Below, piece by piece: positions 1 through 7,873 of a stretch of 64,000 nucleotides of DNA. The stretch covers positions 1,743,001-1,807,000 of the forward strand of contig NZ_JAATJC010000001.1 of NCBI RefSeq assembly GCF_011927725.1. The letters run 5' to 3'. Within the stretch, counting starts at the first letter, position 1. Every line of letters begins with the position of its first letter. A program made the translations under genes and the position numbers. Under the pieces are notes generated by a model. That model had not been told where the DNA came from. It saw nothing but the letters and a program-made list of their open reading frames with translations, and did no database searches. Source of the stretch: Sphingomonas kaistensis (lineage in GTDB: Bacteria; Pseudomonadota; Alphaproteobacteria; Sphingomonadales; Sphingomonadaceae).

Positions 1-417
1 CTTGCGATCACCGGCGCGATGATCGCCTTGTTCCTGCTGTTCGAGCGGCCGGCGCTCGGCCTGTTCCTTGGGCTGGACAGCCCGGCGCTGCCGATCGCCA
101 TCCACATCCAGTGGATCGCGACCTGGAGCTTCCTCCTGTTCGGCATCACCCTGGTCATCTTCGGCACCGTGCGCGCCAATGGTGCGGTGTTCGTACCGCT
201 GATCATCCTCGCCATCGGCCTGCTGCCGGTGCGAATCGGCTTTGCCTGGCTCGGTCGCGACTGGCTTGGCGCCGACGCCTTGTGGTGGAGCTTCCCGGTC
301 AGCACCCTGGTCAACCTCGCGCTGGCGGTGCTCTACTTCCGGTCTGGGCGGTGGAAACAGGCGCGGATGACCGTCAGCGAGGCGCCGCGACCCATACCGC
401 AGCCCGCGCCACTGTAA
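1..417 (+). CDS. MATE-family multidrug efflux transporter, C-terminal fragment
   Basis: The gene enters from outside the window: the frame is open from base 1 and only the last 138 residues are present. They are mostly hydrophobic, with about four membrane segments, and end in a basic and proline-rich cytoplasmic tail. Layout and composition (FERPALGLFLG, then a helix with VRANG, then a PVRIGFAWLG loop) fit the C-terminal half of MATE (NorM/DinF-like) cation-coupled exporters. The last 44 bases overlap the convergent lipid kinase gene. Substrate cannot be read; another polytopic exporter family is possible. Confidence 0.7.
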   Translation, partial: LAITGAMIALFLLFERPALGLFLGLDSPALPIAIHIQWIATWSFLLFGITLVIFGTVRANGAVFVPLIILAIGLLPVRIGFAWLGRDWLGADALWWSFPVSTLVNLALAVLYFRSGRWKQARMTVSEAPRPIPQPAPL

Positions 418-1264
418 CGGTCACCGGCGTCCTGGCGCTGAGCTCGCCGTCGATCGAAATCTTCTGACGCGGGCGCGCCTCGATCCGCAGCTCCTTGCCG
501 CGGAATTCGGTCACGTTTTGATCGCGCGACTTGAGCTTGAAAAGGGTCGCAAGCCAGCTCCAGCCGAGGTGCACTAAGCTTTTGCCGGTCACTGCCTGCA
601 CCACGATCTCGCCCGACTGAAGGTCGGCGCTTTCGACCAGCTCGATCCCGCCGTGGTGCGTCCCGTTGGCGATCCGCGCCTCGGTCGCCCACACCTTGTG
701 GACCCGGCCGCCCTCGGTGATGCGAAGGCGGAAGGGCCTGAACTTGAAGGCCACCCGCACCGCCCAGATCATGTAGCCGAACATCCCCAGCGTCTTCTTG
801 AGCTTGTGCGGCACGGTTTCGGCGATCAGCGGCGACAGCCCCATGGCGGCGGCATTGGCGAAATAATCGCCGTCGATCGCGCCGAGGTCGATCCGCAGCT
901 TGCGCCCGGTGGCGATGGTCTCCACCGCGTCGGCCAGCTCGGTTCCGATGCCGAGCGTCTTGGCGAAGCTGTTGGCGGTGCCGAGCGGAAGCAGCGCGAA
1001 CACCGTGTCGGTGCCGAGGAAGTCGTCGATCGCCTTGGACAGCGACCCGTCGCCCCCGCCGACGATAATCATTGGCGCTTTTTCCTTCAGCGCCTTGCAC
1101 ACGGTCGGGCGCATCTGTTCGGGATCGGTGATGGCATGGGCGGACAGCAGCTCCATGCCGCGCTCCTCCAGCATGCGCTTCGCATCCTCATACGCATCGC
1201 CGCCGGTCCGGCTCATGGCGTTGACGATAAGGACGGCCTGTTTCGGTAGCGTATCGTCAGCCAT
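374..1264 (-). CDS. Diacylglycerol kinase-family lipid kinase (YegS/BmrU type)
   Basis: A 296-residue protein of the DAGK catalytic fold, expected to phosphorylate a diacylglycerol- or sphingosine-like lipid with ATP. The nucleotide loop GGGDGS is at residues 69-74, and the second family motif LPLGTANSFA at about 92-101. The usual NPxSGxG near the N-terminus appears as NAMSRTGG. The C-terminal half has the second beta-sandwich domain, including SIDGE near the end. Length matches the family. Sphingomonads make sphingolipids, so a sphingoid or ceramide substrate is possible, but nothing here proves it. The start lies 47 bases from the divergent hemB start. Confidence 0.85.
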   Translation of the reverse strand: MADDTLPKQAVLIVNAMSRTGGDAYEDAKRMLEERGMELLSAHAITDPEQMRPTVCKALKEKAPMIIVGGGDGSLSKAIDDFLGTDTVFALLPLGTANSFAKTLGIGTELADAVETIATGRKLRIDLGAIDGDYFANAAAMGLSPLIAETVPHKLKKTLGMFGYMIWAVRVAFKFRPFRLRITEGGRVHKVWATEARIANGTHHGGIELVESADLQSGEIVVQAVTGKSLVHLGWSWLATLFKLKSRDQNVTEFRGKELRIEARPRQKISIDGELSARTPVTVTVARAAVWVAAPR

Positions 1265-1311
1265 GGCCCCTCAATGCTTGGAACGGCCAAGCGGTGCCGT
1301 ATAGAGTGATC

Positions 1312-2304
1312 ATGACTGCTGCTTTTCCTGCGCTTCGTCTTCGCCGCGGCCGCTCCGCACCGTGGATCCGCTCCATGCTCGCCGAGCATCGGCTGCACCC
1401 GAGCGACTTCATCCTGCCGCTGTTCATCTGCGATGGCCAGGGCTGCGAGGAGCCGATTGCCGCGCTTCCGGGGGTCAGTCGCTGGACCGTCGACCGTATC
1501 GGCGCCCGGGCGAAACAGGCCTGGGAAGCCGGTATCCCCTGCGTCGCGCTGTTCCCCAACACTCCCGGCACCCTGCGCACCGCCAACGCCGAGGAAGCGC
1601 TCAATCCCGACAATCTCATCTGCCGCGCGGTCAAGGCTGTGAAGGATGCCTGCCCCGACATCGGCGTGCTGACCGACGTTGCGCTCGACCCGTACACTGC
1701 GCACGGCCACGACGGCCTGATCGACGAGCGAGGCTGCGTCCTCAACGACGAGACCACCGCAATCCTCGTCCAGCAGGCCCTGGTCCAGGCTAAGGCAGGG
1801 GCAGACATCGTCGCGCCGTCCGACATGATGGACGGACGGGTCGGTGCGATCCGCACCGGGCTCGAGGCGGCGGGCCGGTGCGATACCGCGATCATGGCCT
1901 ATGCCGCCAAATATGCCTCGGCCTTTTATGGGCCGTTCCGCGACGCGGTCGGCTCGGGCGGCCGAATGAAGGGCGACAAGCGCGGCTACCAGATGGATCC
2001 GGCCAATGCCGCCGAGGCGTTGCGCGAAGTGGCGCTGGACATCGCCGAGGGCGCCGACATGGTGATGGTGAAACCCGGCATGCCCTACCTCGACATCGTC
2101 GCCGCAGTCCGCAAGCGCTTCGAGGTGCCGACCTTCGCTTACCAGGTGAGCGGCGAATATGCGATGATCGAGCATGCCGCGGCGGCCGGGGCGGGGGACC
2201 GCGACGCGCTGATCCTGGAAAGCCTCCTGGCCTTCAAGCGGGCTGGTGCGACCGGCATCCTCACCTACCATGCGCTCGACGCGGCTCGGCTGATTTCCGG
2301 CTAA
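1312..2304 (+). CDS. hemB: Delta-aminolevulinic acid dehydratase (porphobilinogen synthase)
   Basis: Condenses two 5-aminolevulinates to porphobilinogen in haem and corrinoid synthesis, in the cytosol. At 330 residues it has the usual length. The two Schiff-base lysines are visible: K200 in AYAAKYASAFYGPFR and K254 in VMVKPG. The metal loop is DVALDPYTAHGHDG (about 122-135), with Asp where zinc enzymes have Cys, so this is the magnesium/potassium-type enzyme usual in alphaproteobacteria. I chose the ATG at 1312 over an in-frame ATG 18 bases upstream because the extra residues are not family-like. It is divergent from the lipid kinase. Confidence 0.96.
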   Translation: MTAAFPALRLRRGRSAPWIRSMLAEHRLHPSDFILPLFICDGQGCEEPIAALPGVSRWTVDRIGARAKQAWEAGIPCVALFPNTPGTLRTANAEEALNPDNLICRAVKAVKDACPDIGVLTDVALDPYTAHGHDGLIDERGCVLNDETTAILVQQALVQAKAGADIVAPSDMMDGRVGAIRTGLEAAGRCDTAIMAYAAKYASAFYGPFRDAVGSGGRMKGDKRGYQMDPANAAEALREVALDIAEGADMVMVKPGMPYLDIVAAVRKRFEVPTFAYQVSGEYAMIEHAAAAGAGDRDALILESLLAFKRAGATGILTYHALDAARLISG

Positions 2305-2358
2305 GCGGCTGGTAATCACGCAGCGATCAGGGCTCGGCCCGGCTGATACGGAGAACTC

Positions 2359-4545
2359 ATGGCCAGTCTTGCCCCGCCCGCGCCGATGACGGCCCTTGCG
2401 CCGCGCTGGCTGTTCACCATCGCCATCTTCACCGGCTCGTTCCTGCTGTTCCTGGTCCAGCCGATGCTGGCACGGATGGCGTTGCCGCGGCTGGGCGGAG
2501 CGCCCGCGGTGTGGAATTCGGCGATGCTGGTCTACCAGGGACTGCTGCTGGGCGGATATGCCTATGCCCACTTCCTCGGCCGGTTCGGGTCGCGGACGCA
2601 GGTCGCCATCCACCTCGGCATCCTGTTCGTGGCCGGGCTGACCTTGCCCCTGTCGCTTGCGGCCGGAAGTCCGCCATCCACTTCCGAGCCGTTCCTGTGG
2701 GTGCCGTGGCTGCTGCTGATTTCGGTCGGGCCCTTGTTCTTCGCCATTTCGGCCCAGGCGCCGCTGCTGCAGCGCTGGCTGGCGATGGGGGGCGCCAATC
2801 CCTACCCGCTCTACGTCGCGTCCAACCTTGGCAGCTTCTGCGGCCTGATCGCCTATCCGTTGCTGCTCGAGCCGCTGGTCGGGGTCGCCGAAAACAGCCT
2901 GTGGTGGTCGTGGGGCTATGGCGTGATGATGGTGCTGGTGGCGGCCTGCGGGCTGCCGCTGCTGCGCCAGGACCAGGCCCCGCCGGCGCGCGAAGCCGCA
3001 CCGTCGATTCCGCTACGCACCTTTGTCCGCTGGGCCCTGATCGCTGCCGTGCCGTCGGGCCTGATGCTCTCGACGACCCTTCACCTCACCACTGACGTCG
3101 CTCCCATGCCCTTGCTGTGGGTTGTGCCGCTGGGCCTCTATCTGCTGAGCTTCAGCATCGCCTTCGCCGAACGGCGCGGAGTCGCCAATTTCTGCACCGC
3201 CGCCGCGCCCTTTGCGCTGATGCTCGCCGCCAGCATGCTGTTCGTGCTGAAGGGCGACCTGCTGCCGCTGGTCGTCCTGACCGCCATTGTCGCCATGTTC
3301 CTGACGGCCTGTGCGCTCCACGCCCGGCTCTACGACCAGCGGCCCGAACCCGCCGGCCTGACGCTCTTCTATCTCGCCATGTCGGTCGGCGGGGTGCTTG
3401 GCGGATTGTTCTGCGCGCTGATCGCACCGTTGCTGTTCGACTGGACCTACGAGCATCCCTTGCTGATCCTTGCCGCCGCCTATCTGCTTGGCGGACGCCA
3501 ACCCTTGCCCGCGATCGCCGAGACGACCAGCAAGCCGCTGGCAGGGCGCATTCTGCTCATATTGGTCCTGCTCCTGCTCGCTGCGTCCTTCTTGGCCTCG
3601 AAGACCGACAATCTTACCGTCGTTGCGCTGCTTGCCTCGGCCGGAGCGGGACTGGCGACCTTTGCGATGGGCCGCGCCTGGCTATTCGCACTCGCCATCG
3701 CCGCGGTGATCCTGGCCGGCGGCGGGTTCAGGCAGATCCACGACAGCCTGACCGGCGAGATGACCCGCAGCTATTTCGGCGTGTACCGGATCAGCGAGGA
3801 GTTCGGGCAGCGCGTGCTGATCCACGGGACCACCACCCACGGCGTCCAGCTGGTCGGCCCCCCCGAACGCCGCAAGACGCCGACCAGCTACTATTGGACC
3901 GGCTCGGGGGTGGGGCGGGTGATGTCCGACCTGCCCGCGCTGGTGGGCCCGACGGCCCGGGTCGGCGTGGTCGGGGTCGGCCTCGGCACGCTCGGCTGCT
4001 ATTCGCGACCCGGGCAGCGCTGGACCCTGTTCGAGATCGACCCGACCGTCGTGGCGCTCGCACGCGGACCGCGGTTCCATTTCCTGCGCGAATGCGTGCC
4101 CGATGCGCAGGTAGTGATCGGCGATGCCCGGCTGAAGCTGGACGAAGCGGCGCCGGCAAGTTTCGACATCCTCGTCATCGACGCCTTTTCGTCCGACGCG
4201 ATCCCGATGCACCTGCTGACCAAGGAAGCGTTCGCCATCTACAAGCGCGCGCTGCGTCCGGGCGGGCTGTTGATGATCCACATCTCCAACCGCCATCTCG
4301 ACCTGCGGCCGGTGGTGCGGACCGGCGGTGAAAGCGTCGGCATGTCCGGTGTTCTAGCGGCTGCGGCGGGGGATCCGCTGGTGCGCGGGTTCGAATCCAC
4401 CTGGACGGCGCTGTCGACGAACCCGGCGCTGGTCGAGCGGGTCAAGGCGACCGAGCCGGACCTGTGGGTCGGCCTGCCGTTCGGCGCGCGCGTCCACTGG
4501 ACCGACGACCATGCCTCGATCCTGCCGGTACTGGAGGCGCCGTGA
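2359..4545 (+). CDS. Membrane protein fused to a spermidine-synthase-like domain
   Basis: A 728-residue protein. The first about 410 residues hold roughly ten hydrophobic helices with an MFS-like look (LFLVQPMLARMALPRLGG is typical of this fused family). The C-terminal part (about 430-728) is a Rossmann methyltransferase fold of the spermidine synthase type: VGVGLGTLG near 540, FEIDP near 560, and VIDAFSSDAIPMHLLT near 605. This architecture is known and often annotated as a fused MFS/spermidine synthase, but its reaction is not established. The ATG follows GGAGAACTC. The stop overlaps the GTG of the next gene (GTGA), so the two are probably co-translated. Confidence 0.8.
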   Translation: MASLAPPAPMTALAPRWLFTIAIFTGSFLLFLVQPMLARMALPRLGGAPAVWNSAMLVYQGLLLGGYAYAHFLGRFGSRTQVAIHLGILFVAGLTLPLSLAAGSPPSTSEPFLWVPWLLLISVGPLFFAISAQAPLLQRWLAMGGANPYPLYVASNLGSFCGLIAYPLLLEPLVGVAENSLWWSWGYGVMMVLVAACGLPLLRQDQAPPAREAAPSIPLRTFVRWALIAAVPSGLMLSTTLHLTTDVAPMPLLWVVPLGLYLLSFSIAFAERRGVANFCTAAAPFALMLAASMLFVLKGDLLPLVVLTAIVAMFLTACALHARLYDQRPEPAGLTLFYLAMSVGGVLGGLFCALIAPLLFDWTYEHPLLILAAAYLLGGRQPLPAIAETTSKPLAGRILLILVLLLLAASFLASKTDNLTVVALLASAGAGLATFAMGRAWLFALAIAAVILAGGGFRQIHDSLTGEMTRSYFGVYRISEEFGQRVLIHGTTTHGVQLVGPPERRKTPTSYYWTGSGVGRVMSDLPALVGPTARVGVVGVGLGTLGCYSRPGQRWTLFEIDPTVVALARGPRFHFLRECVPDAQVVIGDARLKLDEAAPASFDILVIDAFSSDAIPMHLLTKEAFAIYKRALRPGGLLMIHISNRHLDLRPVVRTGGESVGMSGVLAAAAGDPLVRGFESTWTALSTNPALVERVKATEPDLWVGLPFGARVHWTDDHASILPVLEAP

Positions 4546-5123
4546 CCGGCGAGATCATCGCGCAGACCGAGCGATTGAACCTGTGCACATGGGACGATGC
4601 GCGCTGGGCGGAGTTCGTGCGCGTGACCAACGTGCCTGCCGTCATGCACTGGCTTGGCGGCGTCTTTTCAGGCGAGCAGATGATGGCCGCGCGTGCCCGC
4701 CTCGACGGCTATAAGGCCGATCACGGATTCACCTTCTGGGCGCTGGAACGGCGCAGCGACCATGCTCTCCTCGGCTTCTGCGGGCTCAAGCAGGCCAATG
4801 CGCCCGGGGCCGAGCCGCTTCACGGCGAAGTGGAGATCGGATGGCGGCTGCGGGAAGATGCGTGGGGCCAGGGCTATGCCAGGGAGGCTGCCGCCCGATC
4901 GCTCGACCTGGCGTTCGACCTTTTCGCCGCACCGCGGGTGATCGCCTTCACCGCGCGTGGCAACCTGCCCAGCCAGGGCCTGATGGCGAGGCTCGGGATG
5001 CGACATTTGCCCGGGCATGATTATGTCGACCGGCGCTTTCCCGCCGATGCTCCGCCCAATCCGCAGCTGACGTTCGCCATCAGCGCCGGGGACTGGCGGG
5101 TTCAGCGCGACAGGCGGCGCTGA
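4542..5123 (+). CDS. GNAT-family N-acetyltransferase (RimJ/RimL-like)
   Basis: A 193-residue acetyltransferase of the kind that modifies protein N-termini or small amines using acetyl-CoA. It shows TERLNLCTWD at the N-terminus, GEVEIGWRLREDAWGQGYARE in the acetyl-CoA binding region, and the late NLPSQGLMARLGMR, the usual N-x-x-S-x-x-x-x-x-x-x-G-F/M motif. The GTG start overlaps the previous stop (GTGA), which decides it over an upstream ATG inside the preceding gene. The 3' end overlaps the convergent lipoprotein gene by 22 bases. Substrate unknown. Confidence 0.85.
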   Translation: MTGEIIAQTERLNLCTWDDARWAEFVRVTNVPAVMHWLGGVFSGEQMMAARARLDGYKADHGFTFWALERRSDHALLGFCGLKQANAPGAEPLHGEVEIGWRLREDAWGQGYAREAAARSLDLAFDLFAAPRVIAFTARGNLPSQGLMARLGMRHLPGHDYVDRRFPADAPPNPQLTFAISAGDWRVQRDRRR

Positions 5124-5620
5124 ACCGAGGCGAGGGCGGCGCGGTGACGGCGGTCGACCGCCGCCAGGTCGCCGGAAATTGCGCGTACGGCGGCAAGGTC
5201 CTGCGGCACCAGCCGCGCGCCCGAGGCGATGCGGTCGGCCACTGCGGCGTCGAATTCACCGATCGCGCGGGTCACCGGCTCCTGCGCGGCGACGGCGGCC
5301 GAGAGCGACTGTTGCGCCGAAATCCAGCTTTCGCTTCCGGGAGGGCCGGCCGTGGCGGCAAGCCCTTCGGCCCGGGCAATAGCGGCGTCCACCGTCCGTG
5401 CCTGCGCAAAGGCCGGATCGGCGATCCGCCGCAGCGCCGCCGCCAGCGCTGGGTCGGCCGGTAGCGCGGCGGAGCGATCCGCGATCGGGAGGCGCGGATC
5501 GATCGCCTCGGCCGGGCGCCTCGCCAGCGATGGCGCATCGGTCACCGGCGCGCACCCCGCAAGTCCAACGGCTGCGTAGGCGAGCATCAGAAGGGCAGGC
5601 GAAAGGGGCAATCGGCGCAT
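5102..5620 (-). CDS. Predicted lipoprotein of unknown function
   Basis: A 172-residue protein with a lipoprotein signal: basic MRRLPL, a hydrophobic stretch and the lipobox LAGC with the modified Cys near residue 22. The mature part is alanine- and arginine-rich, predicted helical, and has no motif I recognise. It contains a tract (AAVAAQEPVTRAIGEFDAAVADR) that could be a coiled coil. It is a single gene between a convergent acetyltransferase and the tRNA promoter region. Probably a periplasmic outer-membrane-anchored protein; function not inferable. Confidence 0.75.
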   Translation of the reverse strand: MRRLPLSPALLMLAYAAVGLAGCAPVTDAPSLARRPAEAIDPRLPIADRSAALPADPALAAALRRIADPAFAQARTVDAAIARAEGLAATAGPPGSESWISAQQSLSAAVAAQEPVTRAIGEFDAAVADRIASGARLVPQDLAAVRAISGDLAAVDRRHRAALASVQRRLSR

Positions 5621-5658
5621 TGCTTTCCTCTAACAGCGCGAACCACCGCAACAAGGGG

Positions 5659-5687
5659 TTGCGCACTGCGCCACCTGTCTCTAGACG
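5659..5687 (+). promoter_or_regulatory. Possible sigma-70 promoter for tRNA-Arg
   Basis: TTGCGC (5659-5664) and TAGACG (5682-5687) are separated by 17 bases and end 13 bases before the first base of the tRNA, the expected place for a tRNA promoter. The -10 match is modest, so this is a prediction from spacing and position only. Confidence 0.4.
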
Positions 5688-5700
5688 CCGCCCTCGGCAA

Positions 5701-5777
5701 GCGCCCGTAGCTCAGCTGGATAGAGCATCAGACTACGAATCTGAGGGTCGGACGTTCGAATCGTTCCGGGCGCGCCA
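5701..5777 (+). tRNA. tRNA-Arg (anticodon ACG)
   Basis: A 77-base cloverleaf can be folded directly. Acceptor stem GCGCCCG pairs with CGGGCGC (5767-5773), the D arm is GCTC/GAGC, the anticodon stem TCAGA/TCTGA encloses loop CTACGAA, and the T arm GGACG-TTCGAAT-CGTTC carries one G-T pair. The discriminator is G and the CCA end (5775-5777) is encoded. Anticodon ACG, read as ICG after deamination, decodes CGU/CGC/CGA arginine codons. No integrase or repeat of the 3' end follows, so it is not visibly used as an integration site. Confidence 0.97.
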
Positions 5778-5938
5778 TTTCCCCATATCGCGAACAAGCA
5801 CCGCCTCTGGCGGGCATCGGCTGCGCCCTTGATCTGCGCTGGCGAAGTGCGGATGCGGAGCGCCTCGACTCACGCACAATGGCTTTGTTCCGAAGCGACA
5901 TGTAAAACCTCTTAAAATTTGGTATACGCTTGTTAAGT

Positions 5939-5956
5939 GATTCGGTTAACCGAGTC
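5939..5956. promoter_or_regulatory. Palindrome with TTAACC half-site flanked by two GANTC sites
   Basis: TCGGTTAACCGA (5942-5953) is a perfect 12-bp inverted repeat containing TTAACC, the half-site recognised by CtrA in alphaproteobacteria. GATTC (5939-5943) and GAGTC (5952-5956), both targets of the CcrM methyltransferase, overlap its ends. It lies about 110 bases upstream of the PEP-CTERM gene start in an A+T-rich stretch (about 5900-5950) that also has TATACG (5923-5928) as a possible -10. The rest of the 5778-6065 gap holds no gene I can support. Confidence 0.45.
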
Positions 5957-6065
5957 GTTTTTGCCTTCAGGAGGGCAGGCGATCGTCGCTCGTGAGCGGT
6001 CGTCGGCAATTTGCATGTCACGAGAACGCGCAAAGTCGCTGTGGGGCGGCTCCGCCAAGGGGAAC

Positions 6066-6776
6066 ATGGTTATGCCTATCTCGAAGCAAGCAATGCTGGC
6101 CGGCGCGGCTACCGTCGCTGGCATCTTCTCGTTCGCGGCACCTGCCGAGGCAGCGGTTATCCTCTGCTACGTTGGGGGTAACGCCCAGCCGCAGTGCGCC
6201 AACACCAACGTCAACGTGCTGGTCGACCAGCAGACGGGCGACCCGGTGACCGCTGGCGACAATGACGCCACCACCAACGTCAACTACACCTTCACCAGCA
6301 CCACCGAGGCACTCCTTAAGCAGGTCGCCAGCGGTCAGGCCGACGTGGCCAGCGGCGACGCAGACGGGGCGCTTCAGCAGATCAGCTTCAACATCCTCAA
6401 TGGTGCGGCGAGCCTGATTACCTTTAACCTGATTCCGCTTGGACCTCAGGCAACCATCGACGACGCAACGTCGGTCACCGTGTCCATCGCTGGCCAGGAC
6501 CCGGTGGTCATCTCCGGCCTGGCCCCCAATGGTCAGAACTTCTACGGGATCGTCGCCACGGCCGGCGAGCAGCTGACCGGCCTGTCGTTCGGCAACTTCT
6601 CGCCTGCCGGCAGCGGCATCCAGGCGCTCAATCAGGTTCGTCTGAATCTCGTTCCGGCGCCCGCGGTTCCGGAACCCGGCACCTGGGCGCTGATGCTGCT
6701 GGGCTTCGGCGCGGTGGGCACGGCGATCCGCCGCAGCCGTCGGCGCAATGCCAATACCCTGCTGCAGATGGCCTGA
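6066..6776 (+). CDS. Secreted PEPxxWA-CTERM sorting-domain protein
   Basis: A 236-residue exported protein. Residues 1 to about 29 form a signal peptide ending PAEAA. The middle is rich in Asn, Thr, Gly and Asp and beta-strand-like. The last about 30 residues are the sorting signal: VPEPGTWALMLLGFGAVG then a basic tail with RRSRRR. That tripartite signal is the PEPxxWA variant of PEP-CTERM, processed by an exosortase and common in sphingomonads. No exosortase lies in this window. Start at the ATG preceded by AAGGGGAAC; an ATG six bases later is possible. Likely a surface or matrix protein; ligand unknown. Confidence 0.88.
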   Translation: MVMPISKQAMLAGAATVAGIFSFAAPAEAAVILCYVGGNAQPQCANTNVNVLVDQQTGDPVTAGDNDATTNVNYTFTSTTEALLKQVASGQADVASGDADGALQQISFNILNGAASLITFNLIPLGPQATIDDATSVTVSIAGQDPVVISGLAPNGQNFYGIVATAGEQLTGLSFGNFSPAGSGIQALNQVRLNLVPAPAVPEPGTWALMLLGFGAVGTAIRRSRRRNANTLLQMA

Positions 6777-6799
6777 CGCCATCACAAGGCACTGATCGG

Positions 6800-6832
6800 A
6801 AGGGCTCGGCTTCGGGCGGGCCCTTTCTTTTT
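6800..6832 (+). terminator. Rho-independent terminator after the PEP-CTERM gene
   Basis: AAGGGCTCG (6800-6808) pairs with CGGGCCCTT (6817-6825) with one G-T pair, followed by a T-rich run to 6832. It lies between two convergent genes; on the minus strand only a short CCTTCC follows, so it probably serves mainly the plus-strand gene. Confidence 0.8.
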
Positions 6833-6843
6833 GCCTGTTGTTC

Positions 6844-7794
6844 TCAGGCTGGACGGCTCGCCGCTGTAGGCCGGCCGAGCAGCGTCAGCAGGCTCGCCAC
6901 CGCCCGCTCCAGGTCCACCTGCGCACTCGGCAAGGCCTTGCGGAGGTTGAGGAAGCCGTGGATCGTCCCGGCGCACTCCTGGAAGATCGTCTCCACCCCC
7001 GCCGCCACGCAGGCCGCGGCGAAGGCCCGGCCCTGGTCGCGGATGGGGTCTAGGGAGGCGGTCACGACGAGAGTCGGCGGCAAGCCCGCCATTGGTCTTG
7101 CAAGCGGATCGTAGCGCCAGTCCTTGCGGTCGGGCGCGTAGCAGGTGTCGAACCAGCCCATCGAAGCCCGGCTCAGCAAATAGCCTTCGCCATATGCATC
7201 TAGGCTCGGATAGTGCCGGACCGGATGCGCTGCCGGATAGAAAGGCATCTGCGCGAGCACCGGAACCGCCGCCGGCTCGTCGCGCAGCGCCAGCGCGGCG
7301 ACGATCGCCAGGTTGCCGCCCGCGCTGTCGCCGCTCGGCACCAGGCCGCTCACCGCCAAGCCCAGCGCGTCCGGACTTCCCGCAATCCACCGCGCCGCGG
7401 CAATCGCGTCGTCGGGGGCGGCGGGGAAGGGGTGTTCGGGCGCCAGCCGATAATCGACGCTGACGACCGGAAGGCCGCTCAGGCGCGCCAGTTCCGCGCA
7501 CAGCGGGTCGTGGGTGTCGAGGTCGCCCAGCACGAACCCGCCGCCGTGATAAAAGACCAGCACCGGTCCGCTCGTCCGCGAGCCCAGCGCATCGTACAGC
7601 CGCATCGGGCAGGGGCCGCCAACCACGTCGCGCAGCACCGCCAGTTCGCCGACCGGCGCGTCGAACAGCGACCGGCTGGCGTGCATCATGCGCCGCGCCT
7701 CGGCCAGGCCGACATCGACCGCGCGCTTCGACCCGGGCCGGTTCGCGATCTCCAGCAGGGCGGCGACATCGGGACGGACATAAGGCTTGGTCAT
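6844..7794 (-). CDS. Alpha/beta hydrolase, HSL-type esterase/lipase
   Basis: A 316-residue hydrolase of the hormone-sensitive-lipase family (esterase family IV). The oxyanion motif HGGGF is near residue 83 and the nucleophile motif GDSAGG near 155. The acid lies in DPIRDQG and the catalytic His in TIHGF. Such enzymes hydrolyse short- to medium-chain esters. No signal peptide, so cytosolic. It is transcribed alone, divergent from korA. The in vivo substrate is unknown. Confidence 0.92.
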   Translation of the reverse strand: MTKPYVRPDVAALLEIANRPGSKRAVDVGLAEARRMMHASRSLFDAPVGELAVLRDVVGGPCPMRLYDALGSRTSGPVLVFYHGGGFVLGDLDTHDPLCAELARLSGLPVVSVDYRLAPEHPFPAAPDDAIAAARWIAGSPDALGLAVSGLVPSGDSAGGNLAIVAALALRDEPAAVPVLAQMPFYPAAHPVRHYPSLDAYGEGYLLSRASMGWFDTCYAPDRKDWRYDPLARPMAGLPPTLVVTASLDPIRDQGRAFAAACVAAGVETIFQECAGTIHGFLNLRKALPSAQVDLERAVASLLTLLGRPTAASRPA

Positions 7795-7873
7795 CGACCC
7801 GCCCTAACGTGGTGACGCCGCGACTTCCACGCGCTAGAAGCGGGCCCAACCCCTTTCACTCGCAGGACGCTTC

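Noticed and set aside
374..417. Frameshift suspected where the transporter and lipid kinase overlap
   Set aside because: Both frames stay open with plausible C-termini; a 44-base convergent overlap is acceptable in this dense genome.
5701..5777. tRNA-Arg as an integration site of a mobile element
   Set aside because: No integrase, no direct repeat of the tRNA 3' end and no compositional shift follow it.
5934..5949. TTAA...TTAA pair as a full CtrA site before the first PEP-CTERM gene
   Set aside because: The spacer is nine bases rather than seven, so only the TTAACC half-site is claimed.
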